Assembly (NCBI GenBank): GCA_018371855.1
Contig: JAHAKD010000005.1
Coordinates: 62,001 to 126,000 of the forward strand
Length of the DNA stretch: 64,000 nucleotides
Direction: 5' to 3'
Source of the DNA: Clostridium sp.
Lineage (GTDB): Bacteria; Bacillota; Clostridia; TANB77; CAG-508
Below, one piece after another: positions 51,915 through 60,823 of the stretch. Under the pieces are notes generated by a model. It did not search any database. It was not told where the DNA came from and saw only the letters and a program-made list of their open reading frames with translations. Each line of letters opens with the position of its first letter. The stretch's first letter is position 1. The position numbers were made by a program, and so were the translations under genes.

Positions 51915-54900
51915 GTGTACAAAAAGGTAGAACTTAAAGATGGTTTTGTAAGAATGGAAAATGATGTAGCAAAACTATGGAAAGAAAAAGACATTGTTAA
52001 GAAAAACTTTGCAATGAACGAAGGAAAAAGATACTTCACATTTTATGATGGACCTCCAACAGCAAATGGAAGACCACATGTTGGACATATCGAAACAAGG
52101 GTAATGAAAGACATTATACCAAGATACAAAGTAATGAAAGGTTACAAAGTATTAAGAAAAGCTGGTTGGGATACACATGGACTTCCAGTTGAACTAGAAA
52201 TAGAAAAAGAATTAGGAATTTCAGGAAAACAACAAATAGAAGAATATGGTGTAGAAAAATTCGTAAAGAAATGTAAGGAAAGTGTTTTCACATATGTGCA
52301 TCTATGGGAAGAAATGACAAACAAAGTAGGATTCTGGGTAGATATGGAAAAACCATATGTAACATATCATAACGAATATATAGAATCTGTATGGTGGGCA
52401 TTAAAAGAAATGTGGAAAAAGGGATTATTATATGAAGGTCATAAAGTAATGCCATATTGCCCAAGATGTGGAACAGCACTTTCATCACACGAAGTTGCAC
52501 AAGGATATAAAGATGTAAAAGATTTGACTTGTATAGCTAAATTTAAAGTAAAAGATGAAGAAAATAAATATATTTTAGCATGGACAACAACACCTTGGAC
52601 ATTACCATCAAACTTAGCACTATGTGTTAATAAAGCTTACACATATGTAGATGTAAAAGTAAATGTTGGAACTGAGGAAGAACCAAAATATGAAGTATAT
52701 GTTCTTGCTAAAGACTTGGTAGAAACAGTATTAAAAGGCAAAGAATATGAAGTTTTAAAAGAATATAAAGGAACAGAATTGTTAGGAACAAAATATGAAC
52801 AATTAATGCCATTTGCAAAAGTAGATGGAAAAGCATTCGAAGTAATCCATGGGGACTATGTAACATTAACAGATGGTACAGGAATAGTACACATTGCACC
52901 AGCATATGGTGAAGATGATAGTTTAGTTGCAAAACAAAATGGAATAACTTTTGTAAACTTAGTAGATAAAGAAGGCAAATTTGTTCCAGAAGTAGAACCT
53001 TGGGCAGGTAAATTCGTAAGAGATTGCAATGAAGGTATCTGTAAATGGTTAGAAGAAGAAAATAAATTATTCAGTAAAGAAAAACATCTACACTCTTATC
53101 CACATTGTTGGAGATGTGACACACCACTTTTATATTATCCAAAAGAGAGTTGGTTTGTTGCAATGAGCAAACTAAGAGACAATTTATTAAAAAATAATGA
53201 CACAATAAATTGGATGCCAGAAACAATAAAAACAGGAAGATTTGGAAAATTCCTAGAGAATGTTATAGATTGGGGAATCTCAAGAGATAGATATTGGGGA
53301 ACTCCACTTCCAATTTGGACTTGTGAATGTGGTCATCAAGAATGTATTGGAAGTATAGAAGAATTAAAAGAAAAAGGAATAAATGTTCCAGAAGATATAG
53401 AACTTCATAAACCATATATTGATAATGTACATTTAAAATGTCCACATTGTGGAAAAGAAATGTCAAGAGAAAAAGAAGTTATAGACTGTTGGTTCGATTC
53501 CGGTTCAATGCCTTTTGCACAATGGCATTATCCATTCGAAAACAAAGAAATATTTGAGGCAAACTTCCCAGCTCAATTTATTTCAGAAGCTATAGACCAA
53601 ACAAGAGGATGGTTCTATACTTTACTTGCAGTTTCTACATGTTTATTTGATAGATCATCATATGAAAACTGTATAGTATTAGGACATGTTTTAGATGATA
53701 AGGGACAAAAAATGTCTAAATCTAAAAAGAATGGTGTAGATCCATTTGAATTACTAGATACAGTTGGAGCAGATGCTACTAGATGGCATTTCTATACATG
53801 TAGTGCCCCATGGATTCCAACAAGATTGTCTGTAAAAAGTGTACAAGAAACACAAAGAAAATTCTTAAGTACATTATGGAATGTATATTCATTCTATGTT
53901 CTATATGCAGAAATAGACCAATTTAATCCAGTAAAATATAAAGACTTTAAAGTAACAAATGTAATGGATAAATGGATACTTTCTAAAATGTATACATTAA
54001 TAAAAGAAGTAGACGAAAAATTAGATAAATATGACATAACAGGAGCAGCTTTATTAATAGAAGACTTTACAGATGAACTTTCTAATTGGTATGTTCGTAG
54101 AAACAGAGAAAGATTCTGGGCAAGCGGAATGGAAGATGACAAAGTTGGAGCATATGTAACTTTATATAATGTTTTAGTTAATTTAGTAAAAGTTGCAGCA
54201 CCATTTGTACCATTTATAACAGACGAAATCTACCAAAACTTAGTTGTTAATTTAGATAAAGAAGCACCAGAAAGTGTACATCTATGCTTGTGGCCAGAAG
54301 TAAATGAAACTGAAATAGATAAAGACTTAGAAAAAGAAATGGACTTAGCATATAAGATTGTTAAATTAGGTAGAAGTGCAAGAAATGCAGCTAATATAAA
54401 AAATAGACAACCACTTTCAGAAATGCTAATTTCTGTAGGAACGCTTCCAGAATACTATGGAGACATAGTAAAAGATGAATTAAATGTAAAAGAAGTTGTT
54501 TTAGGTGCAGATATGTCCAAATATGTTGACTTCGAAATAAAACCAAATCTACCTGTTTTAGGAAAAGAATATGGAAAACTAATACCAAAAATTAAAGAAG
54601 CAATCTCTAAACTAAATCAAATGGATCTAGCAAATAAAGTAAAAAACGGTGGAGTAGAATATATCGAAGTAGAAGACGAACAAATACCATTAGACGAATC
54701 TAACTTATTAGTAACAATGCAAGGTAAAGAAGGATATGCCTTCGCAGGTGAAGGAGAACTTGGAGTTGTACTAGAAACAACAATAACACCAGAACTTAAA
54801 GAAGAAGGATATTTAAGAGAAATTTTATCTAAAGTACAAAACATGAGAAAAGATAGAGATTTCGAAGTATTAGATAGAATAAACTTATACTTTGCAAATA

Positions 54901-55055
54901 ATGATACATTAAAAGAAGTTATAGAAAAATATAAAGAACAAATAATGAAAGATACTTTAGCGAATAATATCTTCTATAATGAAAATAGAGAAAACTATGT
55001 AGAAACAAAAATAAATGATGAAAAAATAGATATAGATGTTGAAGTTGTAAGATAA
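51915..55055 (+). CDS. ileS: Isoleucyl-tRNA synthetase, IleRS2 type
   Basis: This class I enzyme charges tRNA-Ile. The signature GPPTANGRPHVGHIETRVMK (HxGH) and KMSKSKKN are present, along with the editing domain (LAWTTTPWTLPSNLALC, HIAPAYGEDD). The sequence of the HIGH region and YPHCWRCDTPLLYYPKESWF match the eukaryote-like IleRS2 type rather than the common bacterial IleRS1. Many IleRS2 enzymes are insensitive to mupirocin, so natural resistance is possible but untested. GTG at 51915 follows AAGGAGG. Length is 1,046. Confidence 0.97.
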   Translation: MYKKVELKDGFVRMENDVAKLWKEKDIVKKNFAMNEGKRYFTFYDGPPTANGRPHVGHIETRVMKDIIPRYKVMKGYKVLRKAGWDTHGLPVELEIEKELGISGKQQIEEYGVEKFVKKCKESVFTYVHLWEEMTNKVGFWVDMEKPYVTYHNEYIESVWWALKEMWKKGLLYEGHKVMPYCPRCGTALSSHEVAQGYKDVKDLTCIAKFKVKDEENKYILAWTTTPWTLPSNLALCVNKAYTYVDVKVNVGTEEEPKYEVYVLAKDLVETVLKGKEYEVLKEYKGTELLGTKYEQLMPFAKVDGKAFEVIHGDYVTLTDGTGIVHIAPAYGEDDSLVAKQNGITFVNLVDKEGKFVPEVEPWAGKFVRDCNEGICKWLEEENKLFSKEKHLHSYPHCWRCDTPLLYYPKESWFVAMSKLRDNLLKNNDTINWMPETIKTGRFGKFLENVIDWGISRDRYWGTPLPIWTCECGHQECIGSIEELKEKGINVPEDIELHKPYIDNVHLKCPHCGKEMSREKEVIDCWFDSGSMPFAQWHYPFENKEIFEANFPAQFISEAIDQTRGWFYTLLAVSTCLFDRSSYENCIVLGHVLDDKGQKMSKSKKNGVDPFELLDTVGADATRWHFYTCSAPWIPTRLSVKSVQETQRKFLSTLWNVYSFYVLYAEIDQFNPVKYKDFKVTNVMDKWILSKMYTLIKEVDEKLDKYDITGAALLIEDFTDELSNWYVRRNRERFWASGMEDDKVGAYVTLYNVLVNLVKVAAPFVPFITDEIYQNLVVNLDKEAPESVHLCLWPEVNETEIDKDLEKEMDLAYKIVKLGRSARNAANIKNRQPLSEMLISVGTLPEYYGDIVKDELNVKEVVLGADMSKYVDFEIKPNLPVLGKEYGKLIPKIKEAISKLNQMDLANKVKNGGVEYIEVEDEQIPLDESNLLVTMQGKEGYAFAGEGELGVVLETTITPELKEEGYLREILSKVQNMRKDRDFEVLDRINLYFANNDTLKEVIEKYKEQIMKDTLANNIFYNENRENYVETKINDEKIDIDVEVVR

Positions 55056-55059
55056 ACAA

Positions 55060-55090
55060 TAGGAATTTTGGGACGTTCCTAAAATCCCTA
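55060..55090. repeat. Interspersed palindromic repeat, copy 6
   Basis: TAGGAATTTTGGGACGTTCC followed by TAAAATCCCTA, four bases after the ileS stop codon. Confidence 0.8.
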
Positions 55091-55091
55091 T

Positions 55092-55131
55092 AAAAAAATC
55101 CTCTGGTTTAGGTTAACCAGGGGATTTTTTG
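55092..55131. terminator. Bidirectional terminator after ileS
   Basis: AAAAATCCtCTGGTT pairs with AACCAGgGGATTTTT with one mismatch; T runs serve both strands. Confidence 0.85.
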
Positions 55132-55153
55132 TGATTTAATAAAAAAGAAAAGA

Positions 55154-56047
55154 TTACAACAATTTAGCGAGTTCACGCTGAACTAATTGCTGAAAAGCTT
55201 GTTTCCATTCAGTATAGCCAAATGGAAATTTTGGAAACTCACCTTCGAAATTGTTCAAATTTCGAAAGAAATATTTTATATCTCTTAAGATAGCTTCATT
55301 AAAAACAAGCTTCCTAAGTGATTCGTCAGAATCAGCATTAAAAGTAAAAAACGGAGCATACACATCAGATGTATATAGCTTAGCAGGTTTTCCATCACTG
55401 CCACGGAATTTATCACTTTCACCGCAGTATTTTGTGATAATAGTATTGCCAGGAAGTAAAAGTACTTCTGCTTCTTCAGATTTTTGGTAAGAAGTTCCTA
55501 AATCTTCCATGTCAAAATAGACAGAACCACTATGGAAAAAGTATGTACAAACAGCTAAATTTTGCTTATTTCCATATCCTAATCCCATAATTTCCGAAGC
55601 TGATAATTTGGTTGTAGAAGTAAGAGGCATTATAGTACTAAAACCTTCAAAAATCTCACTTTGTCTACACATTTTTATTGTTTTAAATTCCGAAGTAAGT
55701 GGTCGATTTTCTACTCCATGGACATATAACAATGTAAAAAGATCAATAATCTTTTGTATACCTTTAGGTGTGAAAAATTCAGGAATTTGCTCTTTTTTTT
55801 CTATGAACCGGTTATATTCCGATTGCTCATATCCCATGATTGTATTTAGTGTTACATAAGCTTTTTTTGCGAAATATATTTTGCTAGGCCATTCACCTGG
55901 AGTAAAAAATTTTCCATCAGGTACTCCAATATAGTATAATGCTGCTGATTTGATTTGTTCATCTACATACCGTAAAAGTTCTTCTTCAGCGGTTGTAGTT
56001 GTAACAAACTTTGCTAAAGTAGTATTTGTTAATTTGTTCCTTTCCAT
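55154..56047 (-). CDS. Unknown protein, possible ADP-ribosyltransferase fold
   Basis: I do not recognise the 297-residue protein as a named family. The region ~115-215 has the order of motifs seen in R-S-E ADP-ribosyltransferases: an Arg in TIKMCRQ, then GFSTIMPLTST (Ser-Thr after Phe), a beta-rich stretch with SVYFDMEDLG, and KSEEAEVLLLPGNTI, which is close to the E-x-E block EAEVLLPPGT of that fold. The N-terminal ~110 residues are helical. There is no signal peptide, so it would act in the cell. It stands alone, and its codon use is less AT-biased than its neighbours. Structural confirmation is required before naming it. Confidence 0.55.
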   Translation of the reverse strand: MERNKLTNTTLAKFVTTTTAEEELLRYVDEQIKSAALYYIGVPDGKFFTPGEWPSKIYFAKKAYVTLNTIMGYEQSEYNRFIEKKEQIPEFFTPKGIQKIIDLFTLLYVHGVENRPLTSEFKTIKMCRQSEIFEGFSTIMPLTSTTKLSASEIMGLGYGNKQNLAVCTYFFHSGSVYFDMEDLGTSYQKSEEAEVLLLPGNTIITKYCGESDKFRGSDGKPAKLYTSDVYAPFFTFNADSDESLRKLVFNEAILRDIKYFFRNLNNFEGEFPKFPFGYTEWKQAFQQLVQRELAKLL

Positions 56048-56142
56048 AGTTACCTCCTTAGAAAAAATATTTTCAAAAGAACATCAACATGTTTATATAG
56101 TTGCATCAATAATTATATAAAATTATTTACATAAATTCAATA

Positions 56143-56601
56143 TTATCTATTAAGTAAATAAACTCCGAAATTTAAATATGTTGCAAATAATGTCCATAAT
56201 AAGTATGGAACCTGTAACCATGCAGCAGTTTTATGCTTTTCATAAAATCTAGCTATCATAATAATAATTAAAATTGCAAGAATTATAATCCAAATAAAAG
56301 CAAATAATCTCCATTTTAATAAGAAGAAAGCTATAGGCCAAAGAGCATTAAAAAATAATTGTAAATAGTAGATAGAATTTATTTTTGAATCTACCAATGA
56401 ATTACTTGCTAATAATCCGTATGAAATCCCCATTAAAATATAAAGAAAGGTCCATACAATAGGAAAAGTCATACTAGGTGGTGATAAAAATGGTTTTACT
56501 AAAGAATTATAATCGATACTACCAGAAATAAGGAACCCAACAATACCACCAACAAGAACCGGAATAAGAATAGTCTTAAAATAAATTTTAAATTTTGACA
56601 T
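56143..56601 (-). CDS. TspO/MBR-family membrane protein
   Basis: This 152-residue protein has five hydrophobic segments and the family motifs KPFLSPPSMTFPIVWTFLYI (helix 1-2), GISYGLLA, QLFFNALWPIAFFLLKWR (helix 3) and WLQVPYLLWTLFATYLNFGV (helix 5). TspO proteins bind porphyrins and other ligands; a transport or stress role is proposed in bacteria. Key aromatic residues look intact. It is monocistronic on the minus strand and its start follows GGAGG. Confidence 0.92.
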   Translation of the reverse strand: MSKFKIYFKTILIPVLVGGIVGFLISGSIDYNSLVKPFLSPPSMTFPIVWTFLYILMGISYGLLASNSLVDSKINSIYYLQLFFNALWPIAFFLLKWRLFAFIWIIILAILIIIMIARFYEKHKTAAWLQVPYLLWTLFATYLNFGVYLLNR

Positions 56602-56675
56602 TTCTCAAAACCTCCATTTTAATAGTTTATTAAAAAGTAGGTAAAATATACTAAAATGTCAAAATAGTAATTAAA

Positions 56676-57299
56676 TTAATATAATTGACTTAAATTTATT
56701 AGTGAATCTTTATTAAATTCAAGTTTTATAACACTAGGGGAATTAATTTTTAAAATTGTATCTTTGTAAACTAAATCAAAATTTTGGTTTAATAAACACC
56801 AATTCATTAATAAAAATTTAATTGCTGCACCATGACTAACTATTGCAATTTTAGCTCCACTATATTCAGTTAATAGGTTATTAATAAAATTAGTCATTCT
56901 TGTGTTAACTTCTATTCTATTCTCGCCATCTTCGTTTTTAACTTTTTCATCTAATAACTGCTCTGTAGTAAAAGGGTGAGTATATTTATCACTAAGTTTA
57001 GATAGAGAATCTAAATTCCCTAATTTTCTTTCGTTTAAATCTGTACTAATTTGTACTTCTAAATTATTACGTTCAGCTATGTATTTAGCAGTAGCTAATG
57101 CTCGAACATAATTACTACACCATACTGAATCTAAATTGGATAGTTCTGCTATATTACTCAGTTCCTCTGCTTTTTTTTCACCTCTTACAGATAAAATAAT
57201 TTTCTCGTTAGCAATTTGACTATTTTCAGAACTATTTAATAAACTTTTAATCTTTAATTGTTCAGAATGTCTTATCAAAAAAATAGTTGTTTTTTTCAT
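56676..57299 (-). CDS. Histidine phosphatase family protein
   Basis: This 207-residue protein belongs to the phosphoglycerate-mutase-like superfamily. The catalytic motif is LIRHSEQLK (RH-S form), the second His is in IVSHGAAIKFLL, and DSVWCSNYVRALATAKYIA and NLEVQISTDLNERKLGNLD follow the fold. The usual RHGE is RHSE here, as in some predicted phosphatases. Substrate is unknown. ATG 57299 is chosen since a GGTGA site sits before it; 15 extra upstream codons are unlikely to be read. Divergent from the kinase gene. Confidence 0.85.
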   Translation of the reverse strand: MKKTTIFLIRHSEQLKIKSLLNSSENSQIANEKIILSVRGEKKAEELSNIAELSNLDSVWCSNYVRALATAKYIAERNNLEVQISTDLNERKLGNLDSLSKLSDKYTHPFTTEQLLDEKVKNEDGENRIEVNTRMTNFINNLLTEYSGAKIAIVSHGAAIKFLLMNWCLLNQNFDLVYKDTILKINSPSVIKLEFNKDSLINLSQLY

Positions 57300-57412
57300 A
57301 AAATTCACCAAAAATATTGTATCAAAAATAGATATAAAAATCACGTAAATTTATTGTAAAAAAAATGCTATTTTTATATAATATTTTTAGTTTATAATAG
57401 GGGGAATAAAAA

Positions 57413-57988
57413 ATGGCAAATTCAAAATTAATAGTAGTAGAAGGACCACAGGGTGCAGGGAAAACAACAATTACGGATTATTTAAGATATACTATTCCGT
57501 ATACAAATTTATATAGATTGTGTGGAACTGCAGATAGCACACCTACAGGAAAGAAAAAAGCAGAAGCAATGTATAGGGACTTAGTAGAATATTTAAAAAA
57601 ATTAGGAAATCAAAGTATAAATCTAGTTTTTGATAGAACATTTTTTACAGAAGAAAATTACTGTAGATTAAAATATAAAGAGTACTCATTTACAGATGTT
57701 TATGAAGAATTGCTAGATGATTTCGCTAAATTAGACTTTGAAATTTATTATGTTACACTATATTTAGAAGATGAAAGTTTATATACTCAAAGATTAAAAA
57801 GGGATAATAAAGCAGTACCAAAATATGCTAAATTCGAAGCAGAAAAAAGTATAAACCAACAAAAAGTATATTTAGAAATGTCTGATGAAATAGAAAAGAA
57901 ATATCCTAATATACACTGTTTAAAAATAGAAAATAGTAAAGACTTAGAATTAACCAAGCAAGAATTAAAAGAAAAAATAGGCTTTTAA
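57413..57988 (+). CDS. Thymidylate/deoxynucleoside kinase-like P-loop protein
   Basis: The 191-residue protein has a P-loop VEGPQGAGKTT at residues 8-18, a lid or base-binding segment LVFDRTFFTEENYCRL with the DR(S/T) motif typical of thymidylate and deoxynucleoside kinases, and YLEDESLYTQRLKRDN. It would phosphorylate a nucleoside or nucleotide. Compared with Tmk, the LID region is unusual, so the exact substrate is open; phage-type dNMP kinases are alternatives. It is a single gene with a GGGGGA ribosome binding site. Confidence 0.75.
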   Translation: MANSKLIVVEGPQGAGKTTITDYLRYTIPYTNLYRLCGTADSTPTGKKKAEAMYRDLVEYLKKLGNQSINLVFDRTFFTEENYCRLKYKEYSFTDVYEELLDDFAKLDFEIYYVTLYLEDESLYTQRLKRDNKAVPKYAKFEAEKSINQQKVYLEMSDEIEKKYPNIHCLKIENSKDLELTKQELKEKIGF

Positions 57989-57991
57989 ACC

Positions 57992-58020
57992 TTGAGTATA
58001 CATAAAAAATATAGTATAAT
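57992..58020 (+). promoter_or_regulatory. Promoter of the queA operon
   Basis: TTGAGT at 57992-57997 and TATAAT at 58015-58020 are 17 bases apart. A leader of about 70 bases follows; no preQ1 riboswitch was recognised in it. Confidence 0.65.
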
Positions 58021-58096
58021 AAGTTTGGAATTTTGTTGAATTTTCTATTATACAGAAAACTCAATTTACAATATATATAGATAGGAGATTTTTAAA

Positions 58097-59119
58097 GTGA
58101 ACGTTTCAGATTTTTATTATGACTTACCAGAAGAATTAATAGCACAAACACCTATAGAAAAAAGAGATGAATCAAGATTAATGGTTTTAAATAGAGCAAA
58201 CCAAACTATAGAACATAAAACATTTAAAGACATAATAGATTACTTAGAACCAGGAGATTGTTTAGTAAGAAATAATACAAAAGTAATACCAGCAAGATTA
58301 TATGGTAAAAAAGCAACAGGAGCAAAAATAGAATTTCTTCTATTAAATAGAATAGAGGGAGATATATGGGAATGTATTGTAAGACCAGGACATAAATTAA
58401 AACCTGGTACAGAAGTAGAATTTGGAGATGGAATATTAAAAGCTAAAGTACTAGATGTAATGGAAGGTGGAACAAGAAAAGTAGAATTTAAATATGAAGG
58501 AATATTTAACGAAATTCTAGATAAAATTGGATTAATGCCACTTCCACCATATATTCATGAATCTTTAAAAGATAATGATAGATATCAAACTGTTTATGCA
58601 AAATATGAAGGTTCAGCAGCAGCACCAACAGCAGGACTACATTTTACACCAGAACTTTTCGAGAAAATAAAGGCGAAAGGAATTGATGTTGCCAATGTAA
58701 CATTACATGTAGGAATTGGAACTTTTAGACCAGTAAAAGTAGAAAATGTAGAAGAACACCACATGCATTCAGAACACTTTTATATAAAACAAGAAGATGC
58801 AGATAAAATAAATAATGCTAAGAAAAATGGAAAAAGAGTTATAGCCGTAGGAACTACTTCTTGTAGAGTATTAGAAACAATAGCAGACGAAAATGGAATG
58901 GTAAAACCTACAGAAGGGGATACACAAATATTTATTTATCCAGGTTATAAATATAAATGCTTAGATGGTTTAGTAACAAATTTCCATTTACCAGAATCAA
59001 CACTAATAATGCTTGTATCTGCATTAGCAGGTAGAGATTATATTATGAAAGCATATAATGAAGCTGTAAAAGAGAGATATAGATTTTTTAGCTTTGGAGA
59101 TGCAATGCTTATTTTGTAA
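58097..59119 (+). CDS. queA: S-adenosylmethionine:tRNA ribosyltransferase-isomerase QueA
   Basis: QueA converts preQ1 in tRNA to epoxyqueuosine, using the ribosyl part of S-adenosylmethionine. Motifs: FYYDLPEELIAQTP at the start, NNTKVIPARL, the strong YEGSAAAPTAGLHFT, and HVGIGTFRPV. Length 340 is typical. The start is GTG 58097 after ATAGGAG. It heads an operon that runs through Nudix, nucleotidyltransferase and GNAT genes to tgt, the other queuosine enzyme. Confidence 0.96.
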   Translation: MNVSDFYYDLPEELIAQTPIEKRDESRLMVLNRANQTIEHKTFKDIIDYLEPGDCLVRNNTKVIPARLYGKKATGAKIEFLLLNRIEGDIWECIVRPGHKLKPGTEVEFGDGILKAKVLDVMEGGTRKVEFKYEGIFNEILDKIGLMPLPPYIHESLKDNDRYQTVYAKYEGSAAAPTAGLHFTPELFEKIKAKGIDVANVTLHVGIGTFRPVKVENVEEHHMHSEHFYIKQEDADKINNAKKNGKRVIAVGTTSCRVLETIADENGMVKPTEGDTQIFIYPGYKYKCLDGLVTNFHLPESTLIMLVSALAGRDYIMKAYNEAVKERYRFFSFGDAMLIL

Positions 59120-59133
59120 GATAGGAGAAAATC

Positions 59134-59895
59134 ATGGTTATACATACAAAAAAGCAAATTAAAACAAAAACTATTCATAAAATAATGAATTTGCCACAAA
59201 GTTTGCGAGATAAAATAGATGTATTTTGGAATGAACAAGTAAAAGAAAATCCAAACTTATTTAATGGCGAAGTTTGGAATGTAACAAAAATGGAAGAAAA
59301 TAAAGAAGATATACTTTTAACAATAGAAAAAACAGATTATGCACACTACTTATATGATGAAAGGCATGGTATAGAAGAAAAATATGCTTGCCACAATCTT
59401 GCAGGAGGAACATATATTGTTACTAAAGATGGATATGCTGTTATAGGAGAACTAGATGATACAACTTCTTATCCTAGAATGATACAAGTTTCTGGTGGAG
59501 GTATAGACGAAAAATATGACATAGTAAATGGTGAATTTGATTTAATAAAAACAGCAAAAAGAGAATTAAAAGAAGAATTAAATTTAGACCTGGATGATAA
59601 AGAACAAATAGAAAATTACAATTTCGAATATATAGAAAAACCAGAAGGAAAAAGGCATTCATACTGCGTAATATTAAAAGCATATTCAATGTATTCAAAA
59701 AATCAATTAGAAGAACATTTTAATAAGTATTATCAATTTTTAGAAGAAACAGATGGAGAAAAGGAATTTAAAAAATTACATTTTTTAAAACTTGGTAGAG
59801 CAGTAGAAGAATTGGACAAGCTAGATAATCCAAAAAGATTATATGTAAGACAATTTCTAGAAATAGAAGATAAAGGGGTGTTGAATAATGAATAA
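59134..59895 (+). CDS. Nudix hydrolase-like protein
   Basis: This 253-residue protein has a Nudix box in its second half: GGIDEKYDIVNGEFDLIKTA followed by KRELKEELNL, close to the GX5EX7REUXEEXGU consensus, with Asn replacing the last Gly and a longer first spacer. The N-terminal ~80 residues form a separate domain. Nudix enzymes cleave nucleoside diphosphates linked to another group; the substrate cannot be told here. It lies 14 bases after queA, and its end overlaps the next gene by eight bases. Confidence 0.83.
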   Translation: MVIHTKKQIKTKTIHKIMNLPQSLRDKIDVFWNEQVKENPNLFNGEVWNVTKMEENKEDILLTIEKTDYAHYLYDERHGIEEKYACHNLAGGTYIVTKDGYAVIGELDDTTSYPRMIQVSGGGIDEKYDIVNGEFDLIKTAKRELKEELNLDLDDKEQIENYNFEYIEKPEGKRHSYCVILKAYSMYSKNQLEEHFNKYYQFLEETDGEKEFKKLHFLKLGRAVEELDKLDNPKRLYVRQFLEIEDKGVLNNE

Positions 59896-60340
59896 AAAAG
59901 AATTTGAAAAATATTTAGACAGCCTAGAGTTAGATAAAAAAGAATACTGTATAATAAGTGGCGGAAGTTTATTAATGCATAATTTAAAAGAAGAAACAGA
60001 TGATGTGGATTTATATGTAACACAAAATTCGTTTGATAAGTTAAGTAAAAGATTTAATGTACATATAAGTGGAAAGCCATTTCCAAACCATTATACTGTA
60101 AACGAAAAAACTGAGGCTGTTCTAGTTAAAGATTTACAAAACGAAAAAATATATAATATTGATGGATATCCTTGTCGTTCTATAATAGATGATTATAATT
60201 GGTATAGACAAAATGGTAGACCAAAGGATTTAGCTAGTGCTGATAAGATAGATACCATGTTTGAAAATATAGCCAAAGAGTGTAATTGTAAAAAAGAAGA
60301 GGTCACTGAAAACGAAATTTGTAAATATGTAAATAAGTAG
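59888..60340 (+). CDS. Nucleotidyltransferase-fold protein
   Basis: The 150-residue protein has a nucleotidyltransferase-like core: IISGGSLLMHNLKEETDDVD followed by LYV, that is GGS followed by the D-x-D metal-binding pair. The later part has the DYNWYRQNGRPKDLASADKI block seen in AbiEii-like or DUF6036-like nucleotidyltransferases. No antitoxin gene of the AbiEi type is beside it, and it sits in the queuosine operon, overlapping the Nudix gene by eight bases. Function is unknown; an RNA or small-molecule target is possible. Confidence 0.75.
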   Translation: MNKKEFEKYLDSLELDKKEYCIISGGSLLMHNLKEETDDVDLYVTQNSFDKLSKRFNVHISGKPFPNHYTVNEKTEAVLVKDLQNEKIYNIDGYPCRSIIDDYNWYRQNGRPKDLASADKIDTMFENIAKECNCKKEEVTENEICKYVNK

Positions 60341-60348
60341 GTGATAGT

Positions 60349-60813
60349 ATGAAAATTAGAAAAGCAAGAAAAGAAGATATGAAGGCTGTACAAGACCTAA
60401 GATATAATCTCTCAAAATACGAAAAAGATATAGGCTTAAATATTGTAGTACCAGAATGGGGTTATACTGAAGTAGGAGAAAGAGATTACAATTATTTTTT
60501 TAATAAGCAGTTTATATTTGTAGCAGAGGAAGATGAAAAAATAGTAGGATTTATAACTGGAGAGATATTATCTAAAAAAGAATGGTATACAGTACAGTTA
60601 GGAACAATAAATAATTTATACGTATTAGAGGAATATAGACATAAAGGTATAGGAAAACAATTAATGCAAACAATGATGAATAGTTTTAAAGAAAAGGGAA
60701 TAGAGACTTTCGAACTTTATTCATTCAGTAATAATGTTGATGCATTAAAATTTTATGAAAAATTAGGCTTTAAAAAGTATAATGTTCAAATGTTATATCA
60801 AAAAAATAATTAA
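60349..60813 (+). CDS. GNAT-family N-acetyltransferase
   Basis: This 154-residue protein has the GNAT pattern: IRKARKEDMKAVQDLRYNLS at the N-terminus, the strand FVAEEDEKIVGFITGEI, and the acetyl-CoA-binding block NNLYVLEEYRHKGIGKQLMQ (Q/RxxGxG/A form), ending in NNVDALKFYEKLGFKKYN. The acceptor is unknown. The gene lies 8 bases after the nucleotidyltransferase and 10 bases before tgt, so it is part of the operon. Confidence 0.92.
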   Translation: MKIRKARKEDMKAVQDLRYNLSKYEKDIGLNIVVPEWGYTEVGERDYNYFFNKQFIFVAEEDEKIVGFITGEILSKKEWYTVQLGTINNLYVLEEYRHKGIGKQLMQTMMNSFKEKGIETFELYSFSNNVDALKFYEKLGFKKYNVQMLYQKNN

Positions 60814-60823
60814 AGGAGGAAAT

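Noticed and set aside
11783..55090. CRISPR array
   Set aside because: The palindromic repeats occur singly, far apart, in both orientations, with no spacers or cas genes.
58021..58096. preQ1 riboswitch in the queA leader
   Set aside because: The conserved preQ1 aptamer pattern was not recognised, and the leader is A/T-rich without a clear pseudoknot.
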